Shown: positions 1 through 6,098, counted from the stretch's first letter. The stretch: DNA of 6,338 nt from an uncultured Peptoniphilus sp. (GCF_943913915.1 NZ_CALUAA010000029.1:1-6338), one strand, 5' to 3'. The notes: generated from the letters alone by a model not told the origin. Numbers and translations: made by a program.

Positions 1-1296
1 TATATCTAAATGATGTTCTGTATTTAGTTTGGACAACAGAGCTACCGTCTCCACCGATGCGGTATGGGGAAACATGTCGATGGGTTGTATTTTTGCAATG
101 TCGTATGCGTCTACCAGCCGCCCCAGATCCCTCGCCAATGTGGAGGGGTTGCAGCTGACATAAATGATTTGCTTTGGTTTTGATTCGAGTAGAGTTTCCA
201 CGACGACGGGATCGAGCCCTGCCCTGGGCGGATCCACGAGGAGTCCGTCTATGGTCTCTTCTTCAGCGATTTTTGGCAGCATCTTTTCCGCAGGACCTGC
301 AATGTAGCGCACATTGGCGACACCGTTTTTCTCGGCGGTTTGCCGCGCGTAATCCACGGAGATTTCCGAGATTTCGTTCCCGATTACCTGCCCCGCCATT
401 CTACTTGCCGCCAAGGTAATGGTGCCGATGCCGGAATACAGTTCCACCACGGTTTCCGCTCCGATTAAATTTTTCGTCACTTCCCGGGTAATGGCTTCGG
501 CGCCGAAAGGGTTGATCTGGAAGAAATTGCTCGCGCCGATGCCGTAGCGAAACTGCCCCAAGGTCTCCTCGATGGTCTCTTTTCCGTAAAGATGATGGAA
601 GGTTTTTCCGTAATGGAAACGTGGATTGTTATTCTTCGAATAATATAGGGAATCCACCTTTTCCTCGATGGCAAAGGCGACGGCATCGTGAAGGAGTCGG
701 TCGTTCAAATCCTTTTTGCCTACGAGGATCACCATTACTTCCCCTTCACGGGTAGTGCGAATGCCTACGGTTCGGATATCGGCGAGCCATTTTTCCCCTT
801 GAAGGGCCGCGAGGATCTCATTGCCTCTTTCCGATTGCATCAGGCAGCGGCGAATGGGGAGGAGCTCCCCGTCCTTTCCATAGAGGCAGAGTTTACCGTC
901 TTTTACGTGAAATTGCATATGGTTCCGATAGCCGAAGACATCGCCTCCGGTGATCACCTCTTCCACCTTTGTGTCTATGCCGCCGATTCGGGAAACGGCG
1001 CTCGCAACCCGCTCCCGTTTCCATGCGAGTTCCGATTTTCGCTCCAGGGAAAGGAAAGCACAACCGTTGCAGCAATCGTAGGGGCAGGGATTTTTCACAC
1101 GGTGGGAAGACTTGTTATCGTAGCCGATAATCCTTCCCTCGTAGAATTTCTTTTTCTTTTTGAGGATCTCCACCTCCACTTTGTCGCCGATTTCGCCGCC
1201 GTCTAAAAACACCACGGCACCGTCGACTTTGCCGAGCCCCCTGCCCTTGACGTCGTAATCGATTACGTCAAGATGAACGCGATCGAAGACTTCCAT
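1..1296 (-). CDS. rlmD: 23S rRNA (uracil-C5)-methyltransferase, RlmD/TrmA family (3' end cut by window)
   Basis: SAM-dependent enzyme that makes 5-methyluridine in 23S rRNA (U1939 in E. coli numbering; some Firmicutes homologues also modify U747). The frame stays open for 432 codons from ATG at 1296 to the window edge. Residues 1-60 look like the TRAM RNA-binding domain. Cysteines 71, 75/76, 79 and 151 match the [4Fe-4S] ligands; the C79-to-C151 spacing equals that recalled for E. coli RlmD. The methyltransferase core shows NFFQIN (257-262), LYSGIGT (286-292), acidic E308, VDPPRAG (354-360), catalytic C382 in SCNPSTLARD, and E416 in the final FPHTASVE block. All catalytic motifs are therefore present; only the tail is missing. 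It may be just a few residues, or the longer extension some clostridial homologues carry. The start overlaps the cvfB stop by one base (TAATG), with no good ribosome site, so translation is probably coupled. RlmD versus RlmCD specificity cannot be decided from sequence. Confidence 0.93.
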   Translation of the reverse strand, partial: MEVFDRVHLDVIDYDVKGRGLGKVDGAVVFLDGGEIGDKVEVEILKKKKKFYEGRIIGYDNKSSHRVKNPCPYDCCNGCAFLSLERKSELAWKRERVASAVSRIGGIDTKVEEVITGGDVFGYRNHMQFHVKDGKLCLYGKDGELLPIRRCLMQSERGNEILAALQGEKWLADIRTVGIRTTREGEVMVILVGKKDLNDRLLHDAVAFAIEEKVDSLYYSKNNNPRFHYGKTFHHLYGKETIEETLGQFRYGIGASNFFQINPFGAEAITREVTKNLIGAETVVELYSGIGTITLAASRMAGQVIGNEISEISVDYARQTAEKNGVANVRYIAGPAEKMLPKIAEEETIDGLLVDPPRAGLDPVVVETLLESKPKQIIYVSCNPSTLARDLGRLVDAYDIAKIQPIDMFPHTASVETVALLSKLNTEHHLDI

Positions 1297-2102
1297 TACT
1301 TACGTCTCGTTTCAGTCTTGCCGGGAACGGCTTTCCCCTCTTTATAAAGCTTGCCCACGGCACGCTTAAAGGCTTTTTTCGTAAGGCCCGTCAGCTTCAT
1401 AATCTCTTCCGGATCGGATTTGTCGCCGATGGGAAGCACGCCGCCGTATTCTCCCATAAGATCGTACAAAACATCGGAATCCTGAAGCATTTGAACGTGG
1501 GCGTAGGCGCGGAGGGATAGGGTGAGCTTGCCGTCGTCTAAAACATTGAATACGCGAGCTTCCACTTCGTCTCCGGCGCGGTAAATCCCCTTCATCTCCT
1601 GTTTCGGGATCATGCCGTCGTATTTGTCGTCGATGGCAACGAGGGCGCCTCCCCTTCCCACGTGATAGACCGTGCCCGTCACGCGATCGTCTTTTTTATA
1701 GGGACTATCGGTGGAGAGTACGTCTTTAATTTCCATGCTCACGGCCAGACGCTCGGATTTATCCACATACATGGTAAAGAGATAGCTCTCCCCTTCCTTG
1801 ATGCGTTCCGTAGCTTCCGAGAAGGGAAGTAAAATATCTTTTGGCGCGTTTATATCGACGAAATAGCCGATTTTCGATTTGTCTACAACTTTTAATTTCG
1901 CCACTTCTCCCACTTGAATAAAGGGCTCTTCCAACATGCCGGCGATCTGCCCGTTGTTTTCCCGATAGAGAAACACCGGGTGTACTTCCCCGCCGGGAGC
2001 TCGTTTTTTCCCGTGAACCGGCACTTCTTCCACGCCGTCGGTGGCCCAAAGGTACTCACCTTTTTCTATTAATTTTAATTTCTGTACTGTTCCTAGTTTC
2101 AT
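1296..2102 (-). CDS. cvfB: S1 RNA-binding protein, CvfB/YitL family
   Basis: 268-residue cytoplasmic RNA-binding protein of the CvfB family (B. subtilis YitL, S. aureus conserved virulence factor B). The family is known for tandem S1 (OB-fold) domains and a C-terminal winged helix, and has been linked to RNA metabolism and virulence gene expression. Visible here are two divergent S1-like units (about 1-64 and 65-128), a typical S1 domain at 137-198 (GTVYHVGRGGALVAI, a D-x-x-x-GMIP segment, then GDEVEARV and KLTLSLR), and a winged helix at about 205-262 (IMKLTGLTKKAFKRAVGKLY). Length is near the family norm. The start ATG lies in an ATGA overlap with the upstream gene's TGA, and AAAGGA sits five bases upstream inside that gene. 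It is the middle gene of a three-gene operon ending in rlmD, which supports a role in RNA or ribosome metabolism. The family call is firm; the cellular role is inferred from homologues. Confidence 0.9.
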   Translation of the reverse strand: MKLGTVQKLKLIEKGEYLWATDGVEEVPVHGKKRAPGGEVHPVFLYRENNGQIAGMLEEPFIQVGEVAKLKVVDKSKIGYFVDINAPKDILLPFSEATERIKEGESYLFTMYVDKSERLAVSMEIKDVLSTDSPYKKDDRVTGTVYHVGRGGALVAIDDKYDGMIPKQEMKGIYRAGDEVEARVFNVLDDGKLTLSLRAYAHVQMLQDSDVLYDLMGEYGGVLPIGDKSDPEEIMKLTGLTKKAFKRAVGKLYKEGKAVPGKTETRRK

Positions 2103-2671
2103 TGTCGTCCTTTCTCTAAAAGCGCACGCGCCATCATATCATACATTTCGTGTCCTCTCCCTTTAAGGGTAGAGCCTAAGTCGTAAAAAGCGTGGGTTCC
2201 CCGATCGCTTCTTAAAAGTGCCGTCAGGGCATAGTAACTGAACGCCGGATGTCGCCCCAAGTTTTCCACGATCACCCTCGCCTGGGTTTTATGGGAAAGA
2301 TCGGTAAATTGCGTCAGGTAGATGCCGAATTTTATAGCCTCGATAACCTGAGAATCTCGCATAAGCAAAATACTCAAACCTAAAAAGGGTCTGTCCATTT
2401 GATCGAAGGCGTAGAGCCAGTTTTCAAAATGGGGAATAGCCTCAAGGGCCTTGTGTTTTTCAAAAAAGTTTTCGATATGCTGAATACTGAAGGCTTCCCG
2501 CCCGAAATATTCCATGATTCCCGCATCTAAAGGATCGGTATTCACGGGCTCTACTTTTTCTTCCCCGCGCAACACGGCCAGTTCAAAGCTTCCATCTTCG
2601 CCGATATCCGTCGCCGGATCGGCGGTTATTTTCTCGTATAGCGTCTTCGGTTTTTTATTAAATCCAAACAT
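2099..2671 (-). CDS. Unrecognised 190-residue soluble protein, first gene of the cvfB-rlmD operon
   Basis: I do not recognise this family. The 190-residue protein has no signal peptide, membrane segment, cysteine or metal-binding pattern. Residues 1-50 are polar and probably flexible (basic start MFGFNKKPK, then acidic). From about 52 to 188 it looks like consecutive amphipathic helices with aromatic-rich stretches (YFGREAF 55-61, HFENWLYAFDQM 81-92, FSYYALTALL 144-153), suggesting a compact all-helical or helical-repeat fold. GAGGAGG lies four bases before the ATG, and coding character is consistent to the stop. The TGA overlaps the cvfB start (ATGA), so it is probably translated in concert with CvfB. 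Just upstream are a strong terminator for the preceding gene and a second hairpin; I could not find a convincing promoter in those 75 bases. By context it may act with the RNA-binding and rRNA-modifying partners downstream, but that is only guilt by association. Confidence 0.85.
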   Translation of the reverse strand: MFGFNKKPKTLYEKITADPATDIGEDGSFELAVLRGEEKVEPVNTDPLDAGIMEYFGREAFSIQHIENFFEKHKALEAIPHFENWLYAFDQMDRPFLGLSILLMRDSQVIEAIKFGIYLTQFTDLSHKTQARVIVENLGRHPAFSYYALTALLRSDRGTHAFYDLGSTLKGRGHEMYDMMARALLEKGRQ

Positions 2672-2698
2672 AGCGCCTCCTCATTTCATTTTCCCACA

Positions 2699-2726
2699 GG
2701 CGGTCCTTAAAAGCAATGGAACCGCC
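2699..2726. other. Inverted repeat in the leader of the 190-residue gene
   Basis: On the plus strand GGCGGTCC (2699-2706) pairs with GGAACCGCC (2718-2726), giving eight base pairs with one bulged base and an 11-base loop. It is followed by TTTT on the plus strand, so its polarity is that of a plus-strand terminator, yet no plus-strand gene lies upstream. On the minus strand it would fold in the untranslated leader just ahead of the GAGGAGG ribosome site. It could be a stop for antisense transcription or a leader structure; neither is proven. Confidence 0.5.
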
Positions 2727-2746
2727 TTTTAATCTCATTTGCGGCA

Positions 2747-2779
2747 AAAAATAAGCTCCGGCACACGCCGAAGCTTATT
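2747..2779 (-). terminator. Rho-independent terminator after the 94-residue gene
   Basis: Reading the minus strand, AATAAGCTTCGGC pairs with GCCGGAGCTTATT around a GTGT loop. This is 13 base pairs with a single T-G wobble, followed directly by a run of T. The left arm begins inside the TAA stop of the small membrane-protein gene, so the terminator belongs to that gene and separates it from the downstream three-gene operon. Confidence 0.92.
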
Positions 2780-3062
2780 ACAAAAACTGTGCGATGTAAT
2801 TTAGTTTGTCCGCAAGCCACAAGCGGAATTCGGGCATGCGCTCCGCCGCCTGAGAGCCCATTTCCCTGGCCGCATAAAGGGCACGCTCGCCGTCTCCGTT
2901 TTGCGCCGCCCAGTACAGGTCTTCCAGCTTCCCTGTGTAAGCGAGCACGCCTATAACGATCAGGAAAAAGATCACACGGCGACGCCGTCTGCGTCGTTTC
3001 CTTCTGCGCTTCTTTTCCTTCTTATCGTCGATAATATTTTGAAATCCTCGACTCATTTCCAT
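2778..3062 (-). CDS. Small polybasic single-pass membrane protein, unknown function
   Basis: Family not recognised. The 94-residue protein has a short N-terminus, then a dense basic block at residues 14-29 in which 15 of 16 residues are Lys or Arg. A hydrophobic segment follows directly (VIFFLIVIGVLAYTG, 30-44). By the positive-inside rule the basic block would lie in the cytoplasm and the 50-residue tail outside. The tail is amphipathic helical with several Trp/Tyr/Phe residues and no cysteine. The segment could be an uncleaved anchor or, less likely, a signal peptide. A GGAGG element precedes ATG 3062 by four bases; the in-frame ATG at 3056 (ten bases) is an alternative start. It has its own extended -10 promoter and a strong terminator, so it is probably a monocistronic transcript. 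The stop codon forms part of the terminator stem. The basic block could bind anionic lipid, RNA or the ribosome; this is speculation. Confidence 0.83.
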   Translation of the reverse strand: MEMSRGFQNIIDDKKEKKRRRKRRRRRRRVIFFLIVIGVLAYTGKLEDLYWAAQNGDGERALYAAREMGSQAAERMPEFRLWLADKLNYIAQFL

Positions 3063-3083
3063 AAGCCCTCCCCCTTTGGTTTG

Positions 3084-3114
3084 AGTATAACAGAAAAAAT
3101 CTAATATACGCCAA
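3084..3114 (-). promoter_or_regulatory. Extended -10 promoter for the 94-residue gene
   Basis: The minus strand reads TGTTATACT at 3092-3084, an extended -10 element with a five-of-six TATAAT match. A weak -35 candidate (TTGGCG, 3114-3109) lies 19 bases upstream. The start codon is 22 bases past the -10 box, leaving a short leader with a GGGGGAGGG ribosome site. Confidence 0.6.
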
Positions 3115-3134
3115 AGACTGAGATAACGATCGTC

Positions 3135-3599
3135 TTATTTAGTTACATCCACCATGTTTTCTTTTCCGAAAAGGCCTTCAAGTTCGTCGACGAAAAATTT
3201 CGCGGCCGTATTCGCCGAACCGCAAGCGGGATAGACGACGTCGTATACCCTTAAACTTTCGTCTAAATAGATGATGACATCCTCTTTTGCGCCGAAGGGC
3301 GTCACACCGCCGATTTCATGGCCGATTTCCTCCGCCACCTCATCGGGCTTCAGCATTTTCGCCTTGGTGTGGAAGGTGGCTTTAAATTTGCTGTTGTCGA
3401 TGCGCTTATCTCCCGCTACGACGATCAATATAGCCTCCCCTTCTTTCCCGCGGAAGGTGAGAGATTTGGCAATTTCCCCTTCCGTTACACCGAGAGCCGA
3501 TGCCGCTTCAGCCACGGTACCTGTGGATTCGTCCGATGTAATGACGCGATCTTCGTAGCCTTTATCCCGTAAATAAGCGAGCGCACGTTCCGTCGACAT
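3135..3599 (-). CDS. YbaK/EbsC-family aminoacyl-tRNA deacylase (YwhH-like)
   Basis: Trans-editing protein of the YbaK/ProX superfamily, which hydrolyses mischarged aminoacyl-tRNA (for example Cys-tRNA-Pro or Ala-tRNA-Pro) in the cytoplasm. About 154 residues, the usual length for a stand-alone member. Family signatures visible: IAKSLTF with the conserved lysine near residue 45, VVAGDKRIDNSK (about 61-72), GGVTPFGAK (about 97-105) and YPACGSANTAAKF (about 122-134). Two adjacent ATGs (3602 and 3599) are possible. AGGAGG lies two bases before the first and five before the second, so 3599 is preferred. The ribosome site overlaps the TAG of typA, making this the second gene of a typA operon with no terminator between them. 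The exact tRNA substrate cannot be predicted; the CGSAN subfamily (B. subtilis YwhH) is less characterised than YbaK or ProX. No clear terminator follows. Confidence 0.9.
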   Translation of the reverse strand: MSTERALAYLRDKGYEDRVITSDESTGTVAEAASALGVTEGEIAKSLTFRGKEGEAILIVVAGDKRIDNSKFKATFHTKAKMLKPDEVAEEIGHEIGGVTPFGAKEDVIIYLDESLRVYDVVYPACGSANTAAKFFVDELEGLFGKENMVDVTK

Positions 3600-3604
3600 C
3601 ATAG

Positions 3605-3610
3605 CCTCCT
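3605..3610 (-). promoter_or_regulatory. Ribosome binding site AGGAGG overlapping typA stop
   Basis: AGGAGG on the minus strand shares two bases with the typA TAG. It sits five bases from ATG 3599 but only two from ATG 3602, which favours the second ATG as the deacylase start and suggests ribosomes finishing typA can reinitiate here. Confidence 0.75.
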
Positions 3611-5429
3611 ATTTGTTTTTGTTAGCCTTATAGCGTTTGTTGGCGTCTAAAATCGTCTTTCTGATTCTAAAAGACTTGGGGGTAATTTCGATGAGCTCGT
3701 CGTCTTCGATAAATTCGATGGCCTCTTCCAAACTTAAATCCTTAATGGGGGACAAACGCAGAGCGTCGTCGCTGCCCGATGCTCGCACATTGGTCTGCTT
3801 CTTCGTCTTGGTAACACTTACCTCAAGGTCCAGCCCCTTGGGAGAAGAGCCGACGACCATGCCGCCGTAAACCTCTTCACCCGGCTCAACGAAGAGATCC
3901 CCCCGGTCTTGAGCGTTGTTTAGGCCGTAAGCCGATGCGGTACCCGTGTCGAAGGATATAATCGATCCCGTTTTACGGCGGGGAATATCGCCTTTATAAG
4001 GCGCGTAGCCTTCAAATTCCGAGTTCATAATGCCGTTACCCTTGGTATCGGTAATAAATTCCTGACGGTAACCGATGAGACCACGAGCGGGAATACGGAA
4101 TACCAATCGAGAATAGCCGCCGCTGGGTTCCTGCATGGTTAAGAGCTCGCCCTTTCGACGACCCAGTTTCTCGATAATGGCGCCGACGAATTCCTGATTC
4201 ACGTCGATGGTGACTTTTTCCATGGGTTCTTGGCGTTTGCCGTCCACTTCCTTAAAGAGAACTTCAGGCTTGGAAACTTGGAATTCGAAACCTTCCCGAC
4301 GTAGATTTTCGATCAACACCGAAAGGTGAAGCTCACCGCGACCGCTTACCTTAAAGGCATCGGTGGAATCCGTATCCTCCACCTTTAAACTCACGTCGGT
4401 TTCAAGCTCCCGATAGAGTCGATTACGGATTTGACGAGAGGTTACAAAATCCCCCTCTCTTCCTGCAAAAGGCGAATTGTTGACGGCAAAGGTCATGGAC
4501 AAGGTAGGCTCGGAAATCTTTACAAATTCAAGAGCCTCGTCAAGCTCCGGATCACATATCGTATCGCCGATATTAATATCCTCGATGCCCGTTACAGCCA
4601 CAATATTGCCGGCGGTGGAGCCGTCTTTTTCTACACGGTTCAACCCTTCAAATTCATAGATCTTACTGATCTTTACTGTCTTCCGTTTATCGGGGTCGGC
4701 AGCGTTTAATAAGAGCATCTGATCGTTTTTATGAATGCTTCCGCTTTCGATTTTACCGATGCCGATACGGCCTACATAATCACTGTAGTCGATGGTGGAA
4801 ATTAAAAGTTGAGCGGGCTTATCTTCTTCCGCTGCCGGCGGATCGATATTTTCCACGATGGCGTTAAAGAGAGGCTTCATGTTCTCGCCTCGTTCTTCGC
4901 TCGATTCGGAAGCCCATCCTTCTTTCGCCGATGCGAAAATAAAGGGAGAATCTAAAATATCTTCATCGGCGCCCAGCTCAATGAAAAGATCCAATACTTC
5001 GTTTACCACTTCTTCCGGTCTCGCGCCCGGTCGGTCGACCTTATTGATGCAGACGATGACCTTGAGCCCGAGTTCGATGGCTTTTTTAAGCACGAATTTC
5101 GTCTGAGGCATGGGGCCTTCAAAGGCGTCTACTAAAAGGACGACACCGGAAACCATTTTTAGAACACGTTCAACCTCACCCCCGAAGTCGGCGTGGCCCG
5201 GCGTGTCGATGACGTTGATCTTGACGCCGTCGTAAACGATGGATGTATTTTTCGATAAGATCGTAATGCCCCGTTCCTTTTCAATATCTCCCGAGTCCAT
5301 TACGCGATCAGCGACTACTTGATTGTCACGGAACACCCCCGATTGCCTTAATAATACATCCACCAACGTCGTCTTCCCGTGATCGACGTGGGCGATAATG
5401 GCTATGTTTCGAATATCTTGTCGTTCCAT
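3609..5429 (-). CDS. typA: Translational GTPase TypA/BipA
   Basis: Ribosome-associated GTPase of the EF-G/LepA class, involved in 50S subunit assembly and in growth under cold or other stress in studied bacteria. With ATG at 5429 the protein has 606 residues, the normal family length. G motifs are intact: G1 AHVDHGKT (13-20), G2 in ERGITI (52-57), G3 DTPGH (75-79), G4 NKVD (129-132) and G5 SAK (167-169). An EF-Tu-like domain II follows. The EF-G-like part contains GRGELHLSVLIENLRREG, then the TypA-typical IPARGLIGYRQEF segment and a C-terminal domain ending in SFRIRK plus a lysine-rich tail. The start is set by AAAGGAAG five bases upstream; an in-frame TTG at 5480 would add 17 residues but lacks family similarity and falls inside a leader hairpin. 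It is the first gene of an operon with the downstream deacylase. The leader (TATAAT, then a terminator-like hairpin) suggests possible attenuation. Confidence 0.97.
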   Translation of the reverse strand: MERQDIRNIAIIAHVDHGKTTLVDVLLRQSGVFRDNQVVADRVMDSGDIEKERGITILSKNTSIVYDGVKINVIDTPGHADFGGEVERVLKMVSGVVLLVDAFEGPMPQTKFVLKKAIELGLKVIVCINKVDRPGARPEEVVNEVLDLFIELGADEDILDSPFIFASAKEGWASESSEERGENMKPLFNAIVENIDPPAAEEDKPAQLLISTIDYSDYVGRIGIGKIESGSIHKNDQMLLLNAADPDKRKTVKISKIYEFEGLNRVEKDGSTAGNIVAVTGIEDINIGDTICDPELDEALEFVKISEPTLSMTFAVNNSPFAGREGDFVTSRQIRNRLYRELETDVSLKVEDTDSTDAFKVSGRGELHLSVLIENLRREGFEFQVSKPEVLFKEVDGKRQEPMEKVTIDVNQEFVGAIIEKLGRRKGELLTMQEPSGGYSRLVFRIPARGLIGYRQEFITDTKGNGIMNSEFEGYAPYKGDIPRRKTGSIISFDTGTASAYGLNNAQDRGDLFVEPGEEVYGGMVVGSSPKGLDLEVSVTKTKKQTNVRASGSDDALRLSPIKDLSLEEAIEFIEDDELIEITPKSFRIRKTILDANKRYKANKNK

Positions 5430-5456
5430 AAACTTCCTTTCCGGCAAATGCCTCCA

Positions 5457-5483
5457 TAAAAATAGGATCGGTACACCCAATCC
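5457..5483 (-). terminator. Terminator-like hairpin in the typA leader (possible attenuator)
   Basis: The minus strand shows GGATTGG, a GTGTA loop, then CCGATCC: seven base pairs including one T-G wobble, followed by TATTTTTA. It lies downstream of the TATAAT box at 5501-5496 and upstream of the typA start. It may simply end transcripts of the anti-sigma-like gene, but any typA transcript starting at that box must pass through it. The stem is short, so termination may be partial. Confidence 0.6.
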
Positions 5484-5495
5484 TTTAACTAAACT

Positions 5496-5501
5496 ATTAT
5501 A
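5496..5501 (-). promoter_or_regulatory. Perfect -10 box, probable typA promoter
   Basis: TATAAT on the minus strand in the 112-base gap before typA, about 67 bases upstream of the start codon. No good -35 box is seen at 16-18 bases; the sequence there is A/T-rich with no TTGACA-like match. The predicted start point is near 5489, giving a leader of about 60 bases that includes the hairpin at 5465-5483. Confidence 0.55.
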
Positions 5502-5541
5502 CCTCTAATTTCTTCGAATAGATACCATTAAATTACAATGA

Positions 5542-5937
5542 CTAGGGAAGTTCCATATAACACTTGACGGTATTGCCCTCATATGCCACAGACCGGCAGA
5601 TGGATTCCACCAAGAAAAGTCCCCGACCGCTGCAGCCGTCCATCGTACAGGGATCTCCTTCGGGGAAATACTGAACCCCGCTTCCCTCATCCCTCACGAT
5701 AATTTTAACACCGCTCGGAATAAAATCCATGCGCAGGTAAACTTGTTTTTGTCTATCCCATTCGTTGCCGTGATCGGCGCCGTTTAATAAAAGCTCGTCA
5801 ATAATGAGCCGAATATCAAATAAAAGATCGCGATCCGTAACATAAGATGCCACCTCGACCATAGCGTCGGCAATAAATTTTCTAAGCGACAGCATATCGC
5901 TAGGTACGGAGCCCTCGATTAAATTTCCGCGATTCAT
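5542..5937 (-). CDS. RsbW/SpoIIAB-like ATP-binding protein (anti-sigma factor / serine kinase fold)
   Basis: 131-residue protein with a GHKL-type ATPase domain of the small anti-sigma class (HATPase_c_2). Such proteins bind a sigma factor or phosphorylate an anti-anti-sigma partner. The N box is at 47-58 (DELLLNGADHGN, with E48 and N52), the G1 box at 83-87 (DEGSG) and the G2 box at 104-110 (GRGLFLV); the expected final strand (VKCYMEL) closes the fold. Length fits a complete single-domain protein. ATG 5937 is chosen because AGAGGTG stands six bases upstream; an upstream in-frame GTG (5946) is part of that ribosome site. No anti-anti-sigma factor, sigma factor or phosphatase gene is next to it, so its partner is elsewhere or absent. 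Cysteines 97 and 102 lie in the region expected to form the ATP lid. It is divergent from the rubredoxin gene and codirectional with typA. Kinase activity and partner are unproven. Confidence 0.85.
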   Translation of the reverse strand: MNRGNLIEGSVPSDMLSLRKFIADAMVEVASYVTDRDLLFDIRLIIDELLLNGADHGNEWDRQKQVYLRMDFIPSGVKIIVRDEGSGVQYFPEGDPCTMDGCSGRGLFLVESICRSVAYEGNTVKCYMELP

Positions 5938-5943
5938 TCTCTT

Positions 5944-5950
5944 CACCTCT
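5944..5950 (-). promoter_or_regulatory. Ribosome binding site fixing the RsbW-like start
   Basis: AGAGGTG on the minus strand lies six bases before ATG 5937. The in-frame GTG at 5946-5944 is itself part of this site, so the shorter ATG start is far more likely than the GTG start. Confidence 0.75.
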
Positions 5951-5985
5951 AGAGTTTATGTACCCAATGTTAAATTCCTGTAATC

Positions 5986-6031
5986 AACAGCTTATAATTT
6001 CAAAAAGTCGAAATTTTATTACTCCGCTGTT
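5986..6031. other. Nested inverted repeats in the divergent control region
   Basis: The 161-base gap between the RsbW-like gene and rubredoxin holds AACAGC (5986-5991) facing GCTGTT (6026-6031). Inside this pair, AATTTC (5996-6001) faces GAAATT (6010-6015) across eight bases. The inner repeat touches a second TATAAT-like string (5993-5998). It could be an operator for a regulator acting on either gene, but the region is A/T-rich and short repeats can arise by chance. Confidence 0.3.
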
Positions 6032-6050
6032 AAAAAAAATCATTCCAGGG

Positions 6051-6056
6051 TATAAT
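6051..6056 (+). promoter_or_regulatory. -10 box for the rubredoxin gene
   Basis: TATAAT lies 42 bases before the rubredoxin ATG, predicting a start near 6063 and a leader of about 35 bases with AAAGGAG at 6084-6090. No strong -35 box is present; TGTTAA (6028-6033) is at the right distance but matches poorly. An A-tract (6032-6039) lies just upstream. Confidence 0.6.
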
Positions 6057-6098
6057 AAGATTACGCTGACAATTTAACTTTTGAAAGGAGTTCCAAAC

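Noticed and set aside
688..1206. Long plus-strand open frame (172 codons) opposite rlmD
   Set aside because: It is antisense to the conserved iron-sulfur and central parts of RlmD, and its product has no family features; it is a shadow of the minus-strand gene's codon bias.
2676..2720. Weak promoter (TTGCTT, 17 bases, GAAAAT) before the 190-residue gene
   Set aside because: Only about half the consensus bases match, and the predicted start would fall on the ribosome site.
3090..3134. Terminator after the YbaK/EbsC-family gene
   Set aside because: A T-run is present but no adequate stem precedes it; AAGAC/GTCTT is only five pairs with a long loop and is far from the T-run.
5430..5480. Longer typA product starting at TTG 5480
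   Set aside because: The extra 17 residues are not TypA-like and the start lies inside the leader hairpin; ATG 5429 has a good ribosome site and begins at the conserved N-terminus.
5938..5946. GTG start for the RsbW-like gene
   Set aside because: The GTG is part of the AGAGGTG ribosome site for ATG 5937 and has no comparable site of its own.
5951..5988. Sigma-B-like promoter (GTTGAT ... GGGTAC) before the RsbW-like gene
   Set aside because: The spacer is 17 bases, longer than the usual 12-15, and the -35 half matches poorly; sigma-B is not expected in most clostridia.
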